This document shows, piece by piece, positions 54,262 to 63,317 of a DNA stretch of 64,000 nucleotides (position 1 is its first letter; each line of letters opens with the position of its first letter). Location of the stretch: NCBI RefSeq assembly GCF_033954835.1, contig NZ_CP121471.1:3342501-3406500 (forward strand), in the 5' to 3' direction. Position numbers and translations under genes: made by a program. The notes beneath the pieces are model-generated. The model worked only from the letters and a program-made list of their open reading frames with translations, ran no database searches and was not told the DNA's origin. The stretch comes from Thiorhodovibrio frisius (GTDB lineage Bacteria; Pseudomonadota; Gammaproteobacteria; Chromatiales; Chromatiaceae).

Positions 54262-55284
54262 AGTGTTGACCTCTCGGAGGGGATGCCATCCATCTGAGCG
54301 AGAATAACTTTCGAGGGGTTTACACCCACGATGGGAAAAGCCCGAGCGCACTGATGACCACCACTTCCGTTCATCCAGTGGCCACCCTATTTTTATTTTA
54401 CCTGCAGTAAGATTACCCATAGCCATCAGACGCTTCTTAATACTGCACCCGACCACATCGGCTTAGACAGCATCGACACTGGGGTTGTTAAGGCCCGAAT
54501 CGAAGGCGTTGAGCACCTTTTTCCAATGACCGTTGATGGCCTGAGCGACCTTTGTCATCGACTCTAGGCAAAACGATGAGAGCAGTCACCCTCGAATCCA
54601 GCCGCTTTTCCGGCCTGCTCGTTTGAGTCGAGACGGAACGGAAGATATCTTGTACCGCATCATTGATGACCTAGGACTGCTGATCTCGCGTTTCAGCATT
54701 TGCAGGTCAAACAGTTGCGCACTCTCGCGGTTGCTCTGCTGGTATTTTTTCTCCTAGGGTTGCTGACAATCTCCGCCTCGTTCCGAATACAGTCAGGCAT
54801 GCCCTTCTTATCCAAACTAGTTTACTAGAATCTAACAGATTCGCATTACGGCTATGCCACCTCCCATTGTTTTAAAAGACGTCTATTTCATTGACTCCAA
54901 TCGCCACCGAAGTGCGAAAACCACCAAATTCTTTGCCTCGTCGCGATTGCTCTTTTTCGACTAATTAACTTTTGTTGCCTCTCGCAACTTCAACCGGCAG
55001 ACACTGAATTGTCACTTCGTTGGAGCGGCATTTGCTTAGGAGACTCTCCGACTTCCAAATTCAGCGCTCTTTACTAGCTATTGTTATTAATGATGCGTTT
55101 CTGCAACAACGCTAAAACATTTCTTTTAATCATCTCAAAACAATGGGTTAAGCAGTTCCAAAAAGCAAGTCGGACAGCCTCCTAGGCAGCGTAGTTGCTT
55201 CACCATCCAGCGTTCTCAGCTTGTATGTTCGCTACCACCCTCATATTTGGCGTTTAATAACCTCCTCGAGTCCACTCATTTAGC
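54262..55284. other. 1 kb AT-rich gap with transposase remnant
   Basis: No intact gene seen. Contains the short remnant at 54463-54566. The rest is low-GC sequence preceding the radical SAM gene, which has no strong ribosome site. Confidence 0.45.
54463..54566 (-). pseudogene. Possible ISL3-type transposase remnant
   Basis: About 33 codons read 'VAQAINGHWKKVLNAFDSGL' and then 'NNPSVDAV', which recalls the 'I..HW.GVL.AF.SR..NG..E' block near the end of ISL3 transposases. Stops on both sides. A weak call, but it suggests insertion-sequence traffic between the peptides and their enzyme. Confidence 0.35.
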
Positions 55285-56709
55285 ATGAACATCGCTGAAA
55301 ATATTCCTACACATCTTTTCTTCTCCAAATATGCTCACAAACTAGAGCGGAACGGGATATTTGCATATTTCCATGCATTGCGAATGAAGCCCGTATTCAT
55401 AAGCGCTGAAATGGAATCAACTATAGAGATGATACGATTATCCAAGGATGCTCGGAATGTCATAGCATCGATAACTAACCCCTCTTATCAAGAATCCGTG
55501 GTCTCCGCTATCAGCGCTCTTATCGAAAACAAAGTAATTACTAAAAACCCTGATGTCGACAAAAAAGTGATTACTCATTTCCGTTCTTCAATCCCTCCCG
55601 CGTACACACAGATTGCATACTTTATCCTGACCGAAAACTGTAATTTTGGATGTTCATATTGCTTCGTGAAAAGAGATGGAGAGACAAGATCTGGTGCTAG
55701 AGTTATGAGCCCAGAAACAGCTATCAAGGGATTAGAGCTATTCTGCAAACTAGTAGCAATGGACAAGGGCCGTTTTGAAGAGGAGAAAAATATAATTTTT
55801 TACGGTGGGGAACCCCTTTTAAACATAACTGTACTTCAAATCATTAGCAAGAAAGTCCGTGAGTACAAATCGTGCGGAAAGCTCCCTCAAGATACACGTT
55901 TATCAATTGTCACCAATGGCTCCTTACTCACCGAAGATAACATAGATCTTCTTAGTAGCAATAATGTCGCAATAGGAATCTCTCTTGATGGCGACGAATG
56001 CGCCACAAACTCTTGCAGGGCTTATACAGGTGGCGGACCGGTGTATCATGACATCATCAAAGGAATTGAACGATGCAAGGCGAAAAATATACCCTTCAGC
56101 CTCTCGGTAACCCTAACTGAACAAAGCGTCAAGAATTTTAATTCCACTCTCAGCGAGTTAAAGCAAATTGGTAGTAATGCACTAGGCTTCAATATTCTAT
56201 TGACAGATGAACAATTTCGGGTTTTCGAAGGATACAACGAAGCAGCCGCAGATTGCATCCTTACAGGCTTCGAGGAATTCAGGAGGAATGGTGTATACGA
56301 AGACAGAATGATGCGCAAATTGAAGTCATTTGCCGAATCGAGGGTTTATCTTTTTGACTGCGGAGCTGCAGGCGCAAGCCAAATTGTTGTTGCACCGGAC
56401 GGCGATCTTGGTATATGCCACGGCTTTCTTGGGAGCCGGGAAAATTTCCCTACAAATGTTGATAACATGGATTTCGATCCTTCGACTGACCCCACTTTTT
56501 TAGAGTGGAGGAAACGAACGCCCCTGAATATGCCAGATTGCGAAAATTGTATGGCTCTTGGTATCTGCGGAGGAGGTTGCCCACTGAATGCGCTCAAGAA
56601 TACGGGGAGCATTTGGGGGTTAGATGAACGGTTTTGTGTCCACTCAATAAAAACACTCCAATGGCTTGTCTGGGATCTATTCGCGCAAGTTACTAAATCC
56701 GGCAACTGA
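55285..56709 (+). CDS. Radical SAM/SPASM peptide-modifying enzyme
   Basis: A 474-residue protein. Residues 1-105: an N-terminal segment typical of peptide maturases. The radical SAM cluster motif is C119-x3-C123-x2-C126 ('TENCNFGCSYCFVKRDG'), followed by 'FYGGEPLLN' and 'VTNGSLLTEDN'. The C-terminal SPASM region carries Cys near 358 and 378, then 'CENCMALGICGGGCPLNA' (about 419-436) and a final Cys near 451, ligands for two extra Fe-S clusters. It probably forms thioether or C-C links in the Cys-rich precursors. Low GC compared with the window; no clear ribosome site. Confidence 0.9.
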   Translation: MNIAENIPTHLFFSKYAHKLERNGIFAYFHALRMKPVFISAEMESTIEMIRLSKDARNVIASITNPSYQESVVSAISALIENKVITKNPDVDKKVITHFRSSIPPAYTQIAYFILTENCNFGCSYCFVKRDGETRSGARVMSPETAIKGLELFCKLVAMDKGRFEEEKNIIFYGGEPLLNITVLQIISKKVREYKSCGKLPQDTRLSIVTNGSLLTEDNIDLLSSNNVAIGISLDGDECATNSCRAYTGGGPVYHDIIKGIERCKAKNIPFSLSVTLTEQSVKNFNSTLSELKQIGSNALGFNILLTDEQFRVFEGYNEAAADCILTGFEEFRRNGVYEDRMMRKLKSFAESRVYLFDCGAAGASQIVVAPDGDLGICHGFLGSRENFPTNVDNMDFDPSTDPTFLEWRKRTPLNMPDCENCMALGICGGGCPLNALKNTGSIWGLDERFCVHSIKTLQWLVWDLFAQVTKSGN

Positions 56710-56724
56710 TTACCTGTTACGCAA

Positions 56725-58947
56725 CTAGTACCCTGTTTCTTGCGCAATCAATTTTTCCATTATTGAGCTTCCCTTTGATACGAAGTTAGACTTTTCTCCA
56801 AGATATGTCACATTGCCTCCATAGATTCCGCTACCTGGCCCTAGTTCTATTAGATAAGAGCAATAGCTCAACGCAAAGGGGTTGTGCTCTGATATGAATA
56901 CTGATGACCCATCTTCAACCGCAGCGTACAGTACGCGGATGATACCTTGTATATTTTGTTTGTCTAATCCACGAAAAGGCTCATCCATCAGGATTATTCG
57001 TTTCCTTTTTTTCTCAAGCAGTTTTGCGGAGAATTTGACCCGTTGAGCCTCACCGCCAGACAACGTTGAAGTACTCTGAAAAAGCGTCAAATATCCTAGC
57101 CCGACATTTGAAGCAAGATTTAATGCTTTTAAGATTAAAATATTTTTCTTTGGGACCATTAATAGAATATCATTAATATGCAAGCTTAAGAATTCATAAA
57201 TATCAAGCCCATTCCACCTTTTTTTTAAAGCAAATTCGGAGAAACGGCGCCCGCCGCAAGCCGGACAGAGCAATGGTTCTGGAACGTACGAAGATATCTC
57301 TTCCAAAAAGCCTTTTCCAGAACATACTTCGCACTGCCCTTTCCCCTGAGATGAGTAGAAAAAGTTTTCACGAGAACCGCCTGTTTCGGCTGCGAATAGG
57401 CTAATTATCTCTTCAAAAATGCCGAGTGCTGTCCCAACTATCGAATAAGCATTTCCTCGTATAGCTGTCTGACTAAAATACTGCGTATTATCAAGATATC
57501 TTGGTAAAATATTCTTCATGAATGAAGTCTTCCCTGAACCCGAAACTCCACAAACCCCTACAACTGTACCTAAAGGAATGTTGCAATCTAGGTCATTAAT
57601 ATTGTTACTAGATGCTGATCCTATTTCAAACTCTGAAGTTGATTGAATGAATCTATAGGGCAATGTTTTTTTCGTAAAGCACTTCTTTTCTTCTGTGACG
57701 ATTTGCCCTCCATTCCTGCCGCCTCCTGGCCCTAACCAAATGCAATTATCTGCTCTATCTCGTAGAAACTCGTTATGCTCAATTAATAATATGGTGTTGT
57801 TTTTCTTCTTTAGTTCGACAAGAACGTCTGAAATTATATTCCATTCGCTTGGGTGCAACCCAGAAGTCGGCTCGTCGAGAATGTAAATGAAATTTGTAAA
57901 CTGTGAATTGAGTGATTTTGCCAATCGGAGTCTCTGTAACTCCCCGCCAGAGAGACTTGGTATCGAGCGATTTAGAGTTAAATAACCTAAATTTAACCTG
58001 ACAAGCGATTCGAGGAATCGCTCTATATGTCGGAAGGGTCTTATCTCGACCGAAGAATTTTGCCAAGATGGTTTTCTAACTTTCAGCCAATCAAGTAGTT
58101 GGTCGATTTCTAAGCAATATAGTTCACCAATATTCTTACCATATAGCAAAAACGTAAGACTATATCTTGAAAACCTCTTCCCTGCACAGGTGGGACATGT
58201 TACCTCTTTTAGGTATTTCTTCTTGTACGTGCTCAGTTTTTTTTGTTCAATTTCTTCAATTATCTCTTGGATTGGACCACTGTACTTAGCTGTCTTTGTA
58301 TGTTTTCTTCCATTTGACGAAAATGCAATACGGTACTTTGTGGCTGACTTACCATAAAGCAAAAGATCTTGATCTGTTTTATTAAGACTTTTAAATTGCA
58401 GTTCTAAATTTATGGAATTTTCAGCACAAAAGTATTCGAGTGACTTTTGGTAATACTCGCGACGCGAAGCTCTCCACGATCTAAACGGCATGTCTCTGAG
58501 TTTTTTAGAAAGTTCAACAACTGCAAAAACGTCGGGTGCAAGAACAACTCCCAGTCCTTTACACACATCACAAGCAAACCTAAGCGTGTTAAATTGAAAG
58601 TGAGACTGCGATACATTGTTTTTGAGCGAAAATAATTGCTTGAAATAGGTGTCTAAACCAAAATAAGTTGCGATTGTGGATCGAGGATTCCGGTTGTAAT
58701 TTTCCTGCTGAAGGCAGACAGCAGGCAAAATGTTCTTATAGTCCTTTATCTCGTACCGAGATACACTGTCCCGCGTATCAAAAAGCTGAGAAAGCTCGTC
58801 CTCGCTTATTTTGTATATAGTATCTATTGCAATTGATGACTTTCCACTACCGCTCGGGCCTCCAATGAAAGTTATCTCGCCAGATCTTATTACTATATCT
58901 AGATTTCTAACGTTATTTGTAGTAATTCCTTTATATAAAATTTTCAT
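56725..58947 (-). CDS. UvrA-like ABC ATPase (short class)
   Basis: A 740-residue protein, shorter than UvrA (about 940). It keeps two ATPase halves: Walker A 'GGPSGSGKSS' (near 33) and 'GVSGSGKTSF', signatures 'LSGGELQRLRLAKSL' and 'LSGGEAQRVKFSAKL', and UvrA zinc motifs ('CDVCKG', 'CPTCAGKRF', 'CEVCSGKG', 'CPACGGRRF'). The UvrB-binding region appears missing. Short UvrA relatives (UvrA2/DrrC) protect producers of DNA-binding antibiotics. It is convergent with the radical SAM gene and equally AT-rich, so it may give self-protection (inference). Confidence 0.87.
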   Translation of the reverse strand: MKILYKGITTNNVRNLDIVIRSGEITFIGGPSGSGKSSIAIDTIYKISEDELSQLFDTRDSVSRYEIKDYKNILPAVCLQQENYNRNPRSTIATYFGLDTYFKQLFSLKNNVSQSHFQFNTLRFACDVCKGLGVVLAPDVFAVVELSKKLRDMPFRSWRASRREYYQKSLEYFCAENSINLELQFKSLNKTDQDLLLYGKSATKYRIAFSSNGRKHTKTAKYSGPIQEIIEEIEQKKLSTYKKKYLKEVTCPTCAGKRFSRYSLTFLLYGKNIGELYCLEIDQLLDWLKVRKPSWQNSSVEIRPFRHIERFLESLVRLNLGYLTLNRSIPSLSGGELQRLRLAKSLNSQFTNFIYILDEPTSGLHPSEWNIISDVLVELKKKNNTILLIEHNEFLRDRADNCIWLGPGGGRNGGQIVTEEKKCFTKKTLPYRFIQSTSEFEIGSASSNNINDLDCNIPLGTVVGVCGVSGSGKTSFMKNILPRYLDNTQYFSQTAIRGNAYSIVGTALGIFEEIISLFAAETGGSRENFFYSSQGKGQCEVCSGKGFLEEISSYVPEPLLCPACGGRRFSEFALKKRWNGLDIYEFLSLHINDILLMVPKKNILILKALNLASNVGLGYLTLFQSTSTLSGGEAQRVKFSAKLLEKKRKRIILMDEPFRGLDKQNIQGIIRVLYAAVEDGSSVFISEHNPFALSYCSYLIELGPGSGIYGGNVTYLGEKSNFVSKGSSIMEKLIAQETGY

Positions 58948-59051
58948 TTATCAACCTTCTATGCTTTTGAGGATGGAGGATTCAGGGAACATATATCGGC
59001 TTCGTTAACATGGTAAGCGTCAACTCTCCACTCGAATGCGTACTCCTTAGG

Positions 59052-59705
59052 CTACTTGATTTCGACCATCACCTCGTTGCGCCGCAGAAACGGTAGGGAG
59101 AACGGTGAGTTGTAGCGCGCGTAGACGGGCGTGCCAATGGGCGTGAGCCCAGCAGCGCGAACCGCCTCAAGCAGCTTTCTTTCGTGCGCGCGATAGCGGC
59201 TTTCACCCCAGCCGCCCGAATAACGGAGCACAGCCATCAGTCGTTCCGGCTCTTGGCGCAGTTCAATGCGCGGGTCCGTGGGACGCGGAATGGTCTCGAG
59301 GGTGAAGCGACTGGGCATCACGAAGCTGATCCGGTAAGTGCCGGTCGCAGCATCATCCGCCTGTTGTTTGACCGGCGCGGTCATCGGGATGCGCGTCCCA
59401 CCGCCCTTTGCCTCGGGCGCGACAGGAGCCTGACTCACGGGTGCGGTCATGGCGATTTTCTCAGCCGCTTGATTGTTGCCGAAGATGTAGTCGGCCAAAC
59501 GACGAAAGGCATCGCCGCCGACATCGTCGAAGTCTCCGCTGACCTCGGTCTCGGCAAGCAGCTGGGGCGCGTAGCGGCGGAGTTCGAAATCCGGGCCTTC
59601 CCGGACCAGGGTATATGCCGGCTCCTCGGTGGCCATGACATGCCCTCCTATCAAAAGCCCTTGCAACAACGCCAGCCATATCAGTAAGCGGTTTGCTGTT
59701 TTCAT
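59052..59705 (-). CDS. SOUL-family haem-binding protein
   Basis: A 217-residue protein with a signal peptide ('LLIWLALLQGLLIGGHVMA'). SOUL/HEBP blocks follow: 'YTLVREGPDFELRRYAPQLLAET', split here at 'GDFDDVGGDAFRRLADYIFGNN', 'KIAMTAPV' and 'RIPMTAPV'. It probably binds haem or another tetrapyrrole in the periplasm. ATG 59705 has AGGAAA upstream. Confidence 0.88.
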   Translation of the reverse strand: MKTANRLLIWLALLQGLLIGGHVMATEEPAYTLVREGPDFELRRYAPQLLAETEVSGDFDDVGGDAFRRLADYIFGNNQAAEKIAMTAPVSQAPVAPEAKGGGTRIPMTAPVKQQADDAATGTYRISFVMPSRFTLETIPRPTDPRIELRQEPERLMAVLRYSGGWGESRYRAHERKLLEAVRAAGLTPIGTPVYARYNSPFSLPFLRRNEVMVEIK

Positions 59706-60317
59706 TTGCGGTTTCCTCAAATCCGATCCGACGCCTTCACATCCCTTCCCGGGTGATGGGGGCAGCACGCAGTCCGGGCAAGCCGTGATCGCGCGCGAGG
59801 TCTACTTGCCGCCAAGCGTTTACGGGCAGCGACCCATGCCACCCCGCTGAAAAACAGCACCTTTCAGCGGAGCTTTCGCGGCTGCGCACTGGCCTCAATG
59901 CGGCAATACTCAAGGATCAAGGTAAAGGGACCGCAAGACAGTCCGACACCCTTGCCCATCACGATTTTCCTCGCTTGCCGGCACTTGTCGCCGCCAGCGT
60001 TTCAGACCGAAGACGCCATGAGTCTGGCCCTCGTTTGAGGGTTACCAACCGCGTCCGTTCCATCCCCCTTCCCAGGGTTTCCCTCTTCCCATCCATTCGG
60101 CTGAGGCGACTGCCTTGCAGACCGTCACCGGCCAGGAGTTTCCCATGTTCTCACGTCCGTGGCGGATTCCCCGCCGTTGGAAGGTGCTGTTCTGGCAGCT
60201 GAGCGACAGGCTACTCGGCGCGCGTGTCGCGCCATTGCCGCCGCCACAACCGCATCCTCTGGAGTCGCCGACCTGCCTGCGTCGGCGTTCATTTTCACCC
60301 CACCGTGGAGATTGATC
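59706..60317. other. Intergenic region before ssb; hairpin, no firm gene
   Basis: Contains a 9-bp perfect hairpin (59844-59852 with 59862-59870, CCGCTGAAA/TTTCAGCGG). A short + frame starting at 60115 or 60145 has no recognised domain. The last part (about 60285-60305, TTCACCCCACCGTGG) resembles the starts of the structured leaders before bet and exo. Confidence 0.5.
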
Positions 60318-60716
60318 ATGCTGAACAAAGCCCAATTGATCGGCCATCTCGGGCGCGATCCCGAGGTCCGTCAAGCCAAGAACGGCCAAGGCGCTGTCGC
60401 CAACCTGACCCTGGCCACCAGCGAGCGCTGGAAGGACAAAACCGGCGAGACGCAGGAACGCACCGAGTGGCACCGCGTGGTGCTGTTTGGGCGCACGGCG
60501 GAAGTGGCCGGCGAGTACCTCAACAAGGGTGCGCTGGTCTATGTCGAAGGCCGCTTGCAGACCCGCCAATGGCAGGATGATGCCGGTCAGGACCGCTACA
60601 CCACCGAGATCGTCACCGACAAGATGAAAATGCTTGGCGGCAAGAACGGTTCCGCTGGCAATAGCCAGAAAGCACCGACATCAAAGGCGAATTTCGACGA
60701 TGACCTGCCGTTCTGA
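60318..60716 (+). CDS. ssb: Single-stranded DNA-binding protein
   Basis: A 132-residue protein: OB fold from '[17 protein letters not shown]' to '[23 protein letters not shown]', then a short linker and the acidic tip 'FDDDLPF' that recruits partner proteins. It is shorter than chromosomal SSB. First gene of the recombination operon that is also found in SXT-like elements. Confidence 0.93.
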   Translation: MLNKAQLIGHLGRDPEVRQAKNGQGAVANLTLATSERWKDKTGETQERTEWHRVVLFGRTAEVAGEYLNKGALVYVEGRLQTRQWQDDAGQDRYTTEIVTDKMKMLGGKNGSAGNSQKAPTSKANFDDDLPF

Positions 60717-60888
60717 TCCCGCTGACCAGCGCCCGATCCGTTTCGGCGCCACCCGCCGCTGGGCCTGCCGGGAGTTGTCCCTGATGGCTCAGCGTCTGCG
60801 CCTCCGTGCCAAACAGGTGGCGCCCGATGGCGGTCAGCCGGAGCGGCTGACCAGCCTCGCGCAACGACTTGAGCAGCTCGCGCGCTAA
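60700..60888 (+). CDS. Small basic protein (tentative)
   Basis: A 62-residue Arg-rich frame overlapping the end of ssb by 17 nt ('[20 protein letters not shown] ...', C-terminal '[10 protein letters not shown]'). No family recognised and no clear ribosome site; it may be translated by coupling to ssb. Confidence 0.35.
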   Translation: MTCRSDPADQRPIRFGATRRWACRELSLMAQRLRLRAKQVAPDGGQPERLTSLAQRLEQLAR

Positions 60889-60904
60889 GCCGACTAGTCT
60901 TCTT

Positions 60905-60950
60905 TCCACCCACGGGGTACCAGTGACCCCGTGGGGCCTTGTGCCCCATT
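60905..60950 (+). promoter_or_regulatory. Structured leader upstream of bet
   Basis: TTTCCACCCACGGGGT starts a perfect 8-bp hairpin (CACGGGGT 60912-60919 / ACCCCGTG 60927-60934), followed by a second GGGG/CCCC pair (60934-60948). Similar leaders precede exo and cobS. Confidence 0.55.
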
Positions 60951-60966
60951 CATTGAGGAGGGCATC

Positions 60967-61965
60967 ATGACCCGTTCGATGCAAGCTGTGCCAAAAGCCG
61001 ACGCGCCGCGCATCCCGATGCCGGCGGTCGATCCGGCGCTGAATGTGACCCCCAGCACCTGGAAGGTGCTGACCGATTCCATTTTCCCGGCGGCCAAGAC
61101 CGCCGAGGGCATTCTACTGGCGGTGCATTACTGCGCCGCCCGCAATCTGGACGTGATCAAGCGTCCGGTGCATGTGGTGCCCATGTGGTCGAAGGCACTT
61201 GGTCAAGAGATCGAGACCGTCTGGCCCGGCATTGCCGAGGTGCAGACCACGGCCGCGCGCACCGGGCAGTGGGCCGGGATTGATCCACCCCGCTTTGGGC
61301 CTGTGATCGAGCGGACCTTCAGCGGGCGCATCAAGCGCAACGGCGCCTGGCAGGAACTCGATTATTCCGTCAGCTTTCCCGAGTGGTGCGAGGTGACCGT
61401 CTATCGGCTTGTCGGCGGCCAGCGCTGTCCTTTCACCGAGCCGGTGTTCTGGCTGGAAGCCTACGCCCGTCAGGGCGGGGCCTACTCGGAGCTGCCAACG
61501 GAGATGTGGGTCAAACGCCCGCGCGGACAGTTGATGAAGTGCGCCAAGGCGGCCTCGTTGCGGGCGGCTTTTCCCGAGGAAGCCTCTTATACCGCCGAGG
61601 AGATGGAAGGCAAGGTGATCGAGGCAGATACCTCAATTCCCATTGCTGCGTCGCTGGATGCGACAGGGACTGTCCCCGCGAAGGCGGATACTGCGCCATC
61701 CGGGGTCGCTGAGGGAGCGTCGGACGCAGCGCCATCGAAAGCATCTGAAACACCAATGGACTCAGAGCCACCTGCCGAACCGATCACCCTCGATCCCAGC
61801 CTGCAAGCGCGGATCGATAAGGTGGTCGCCCGCGCGGCGGAAAAATCCGCCTGGAAGCAGGCCGAGCAGTATCTGCGCGCGCGCTGCAAGGGGGCTGAAC
61901 TCAAGCAAGCGCTTAAGGCCCTCGATCAAGCCCAACAGACCGCCGAGCAGCGCTTGGCCGCCTGA
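60967..61965 (+). CDS. bet: RecT/Bet-family single-strand annealing protein
   Basis: A 332-residue protein. The RecT core spans residues about 15-215 ('EGILLAVHYCAARNLDVIKRPVHVVPM', split here; 'PTEMWVKRPRGQLMKCAKAASLRAAFPE'). A variable acidic linker and a basic C-terminus ('AEQYLRARCKGAELKQALKAL') follow. It anneals complementary strands with the exonuclease downstream, as lambda Red does. GAGGAGGG lies before ATG 60967. Confidence 0.9.
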   Translation: MTRSMQAVPKADAPRIPMPAVDPALNVTPSTWKVLTDSIFPAAKTAEGILLAVHYCAARNLDVIKRPVHVVPMWSKALGQEIETVWPGIAEVQTTAARTGQWAGIDPPRFGPVIERTFSGRIKRNGAWQELDYSVSFPEWCEVTVYRLVGGQRCPFTEPVFWLEAYARQGGAYSELPTEMWVKRPRGQLMKCAKAASLRAAFPEEASYTAEEMEGKVIEADTSIPIAASLDATGTVPAKADTAPSGVAEGASDAAPSKASETPMDSEPPAEPITLDPSLQARIDKVVARAAEKSAWKQAEQYLRARCKGAELKQALKALDQAQQTAEQRLAA

Positions 61966-61985
61966 GCTCAGCTGAACCGCAGCTT

Positions 61986-62043
61986 TTCATTCACCCCACG
62001 GGGCGTTCTGCCCCGAGGGGGCATGGCGCCCCGGTCTTTTTTT
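61986..62043 (+). promoter_or_regulatory. Structured leader/attenuator upstream of exo
   Basis: TTCATTCACCC precedes hairpin CGGGGC (61999-62004)/GCCCCG (62010-62015), then GGGG/CCCC (about 62017-62032) followed by GGTC and a run of eight T to 62043. The second hairpin plus T-run looks like a terminator directly before the exo ribosome site. Confidence 0.6.
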
Positions 62044-62056
62044 GACGGAGCTTTCC

Positions 62057-63082
62057 ATGAAGAGTATCGATCTGGCCCAACGCACCCCCGAATGGCACCA
62101 GTGGCGTGCCCAGGGCATCACCGCCTCGGAATCAGCCATCATTCTCGGTCGCTCGCCCTACAAGACGCCCTGGCGCCTGTGGGCCGAACGCACCGGGTTG
62201 GCCAAGACCGCGGACTTGAGCAAGAACCCGCTGGTGCAGCGGGGCAACCGACTGGAAGATGCCGCCCGGCAGTGGTTCGAGCAGCGTTACGACACCCTGG
62301 TCTTGCCGGTCTGTGGGGAATCCGAGGAGGAGCCGCTGCTGCGTGCCTCTTTCGATGGACTGACCGATGCCGGCGAGCCGGTGGAGTTGAAGGTGCCCTC
62401 GGAACGCACCTTGCGCGATGTGGCGGAACATGGCCGCGCGGCCAGCGCCTTTCGGCTCTATGAGCCCCAGGTCCAACACCAGCTTTATGTCGCCGGGGCG
62501 GACAAGGGCTATCTGGTGTTCTATCAGGAAGACCAGGAACCCATCGTCTTCGAGATCGCCCGCGATGCGGCCTTGATCGAGGCCATAGTCTCCCAGGGCA
62601 AAGCCTTCTGGCAGGCGTTGGTCGAGGAACGTGAACCGGAGAAAGACCCGCAGCGGGATCTGTTCATTCCCAAGGGGCCGCAGGCCGACGATTGGGCGGT
62701 GCTGGCCGGGCGCTATAGCGCGCTCCAGCAGGAAGCCAAAACGGTCGAAGCTGAGTTAAAGCGCAAAAAAGCCGCGCTGGATGACATCCAGACCACCTTG
62801 GTCGCCATGATGGGCCATTCGCTTATTGCCGAGTCCGCCGGACTGCGGGTGACGCGCTTCTGCGCTAAAGGGTCGGTGGATTATGCGGCGCTGTTGCAGG
62901 TGCGCCTGCCAGAGTTGGGCGGTGACGCCATTGATGCCTTCCGCCGTCAATCCTCTGAACGGGTGCGGGTGACCGTGCAGGAGCATCCTCAGAAAGCGGT
63001 GATTCCGTTTAAGGCGAGAACCGCCCCAAACCCCATCGCCGATGACCACGGTCTCGCCGTGGCCACCAGTTTCTGGTTCTGA
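62057..63082 (+). CDS. exo: YqaJ/lambda-type exonuclease
   Basis: A 341-residue protein with the YqaJ nuclease landmarks: 'QRTPEWHQWRAQGITASES' with 'LGRSPYKTPWRLW', 'RGNRLEDAARQWFEQRY', catalytic 'LRASFDGLTD' and 'ELKVPS'. A coiled coil (about 220-255) follows. It degrades one strand of double-stranded ends to feed the Bet protein. GGAG lies before ATG 62057. Confidence 0.9.
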   Translation: MKSIDLAQRTPEWHQWRAQGITASESAIILGRSPYKTPWRLWAERTGLAKTADLSKNPLVQRGNRLEDAARQWFEQRYDTLVLPVCGESEEEPLLRASFDGLTDAGEPVELKVPSERTLRDVAEHGRAASAFRLYEPQVQHQLYVAGADKGYLVFYQEDQEPIVFEIARDAALIEAIVSQGKAFWQALVEEREPEKDPQRDLFIPKGPQADDWAVLAGRYSALQQEAKTVEAELKRKKAALDDIQTTLVAMMGHSLIAESAGLRVTRFCAKGSVDYAALLQVRLPELGGDAIDAFRRQSSERVRVTVQEHPQKAVIPFKARTAPNPIADDHGLAVATSFWF

Positions 63083-63241
63083 TGCCGGCGTTGTTTCTCT
63101 CTTGACCCCAAGACCGTCCTGCCCTTGGGCAGGCGGTCGTCCCCAGCCTCGCGTGCGCGGCTGCGGACGACCGCATCGGTTTTCCCGTGCGCCTGTCGGA
63201 GCGCCTTAGAAGACCCGACCTTTCGTTAATCCAGGCCAATT

Positions 63242-63305
63242 GGCCTTGTTCATTCACCCTTGGGGGAGATCCTCCCCTGCAGGGGGCGGTCTCTCCCATG
63301 TCACA
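63242..63305 (+). promoter_or_regulatory. Structured leader upstream of cobS
   Basis: GTTCATTCACCCTTGGGGGA opens a hairpin (GGGGGAGATCCTCCCC core), followed by GCAGGGGGCGG...CTCTCCC. The layout matches the leaders before bet and exo. The interval 63083-63241 shows no gene. Confidence 0.5.
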
Positions 63306-63317
63306 CAGGAGAGACCC

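Noticed and set aside
54954-54962. Minus-strand copy of AGTCGAAAA
   Set aside because: No GTCTT box 15-16 nt downstream; a single 9-mer match is expected by chance more easily than the full element.
60115-60315. 66-codon frame before ssb
   Set aside because: No domain, Pro/Arg-rich and overlapping the probable ssb leader; not enough support for a gene.
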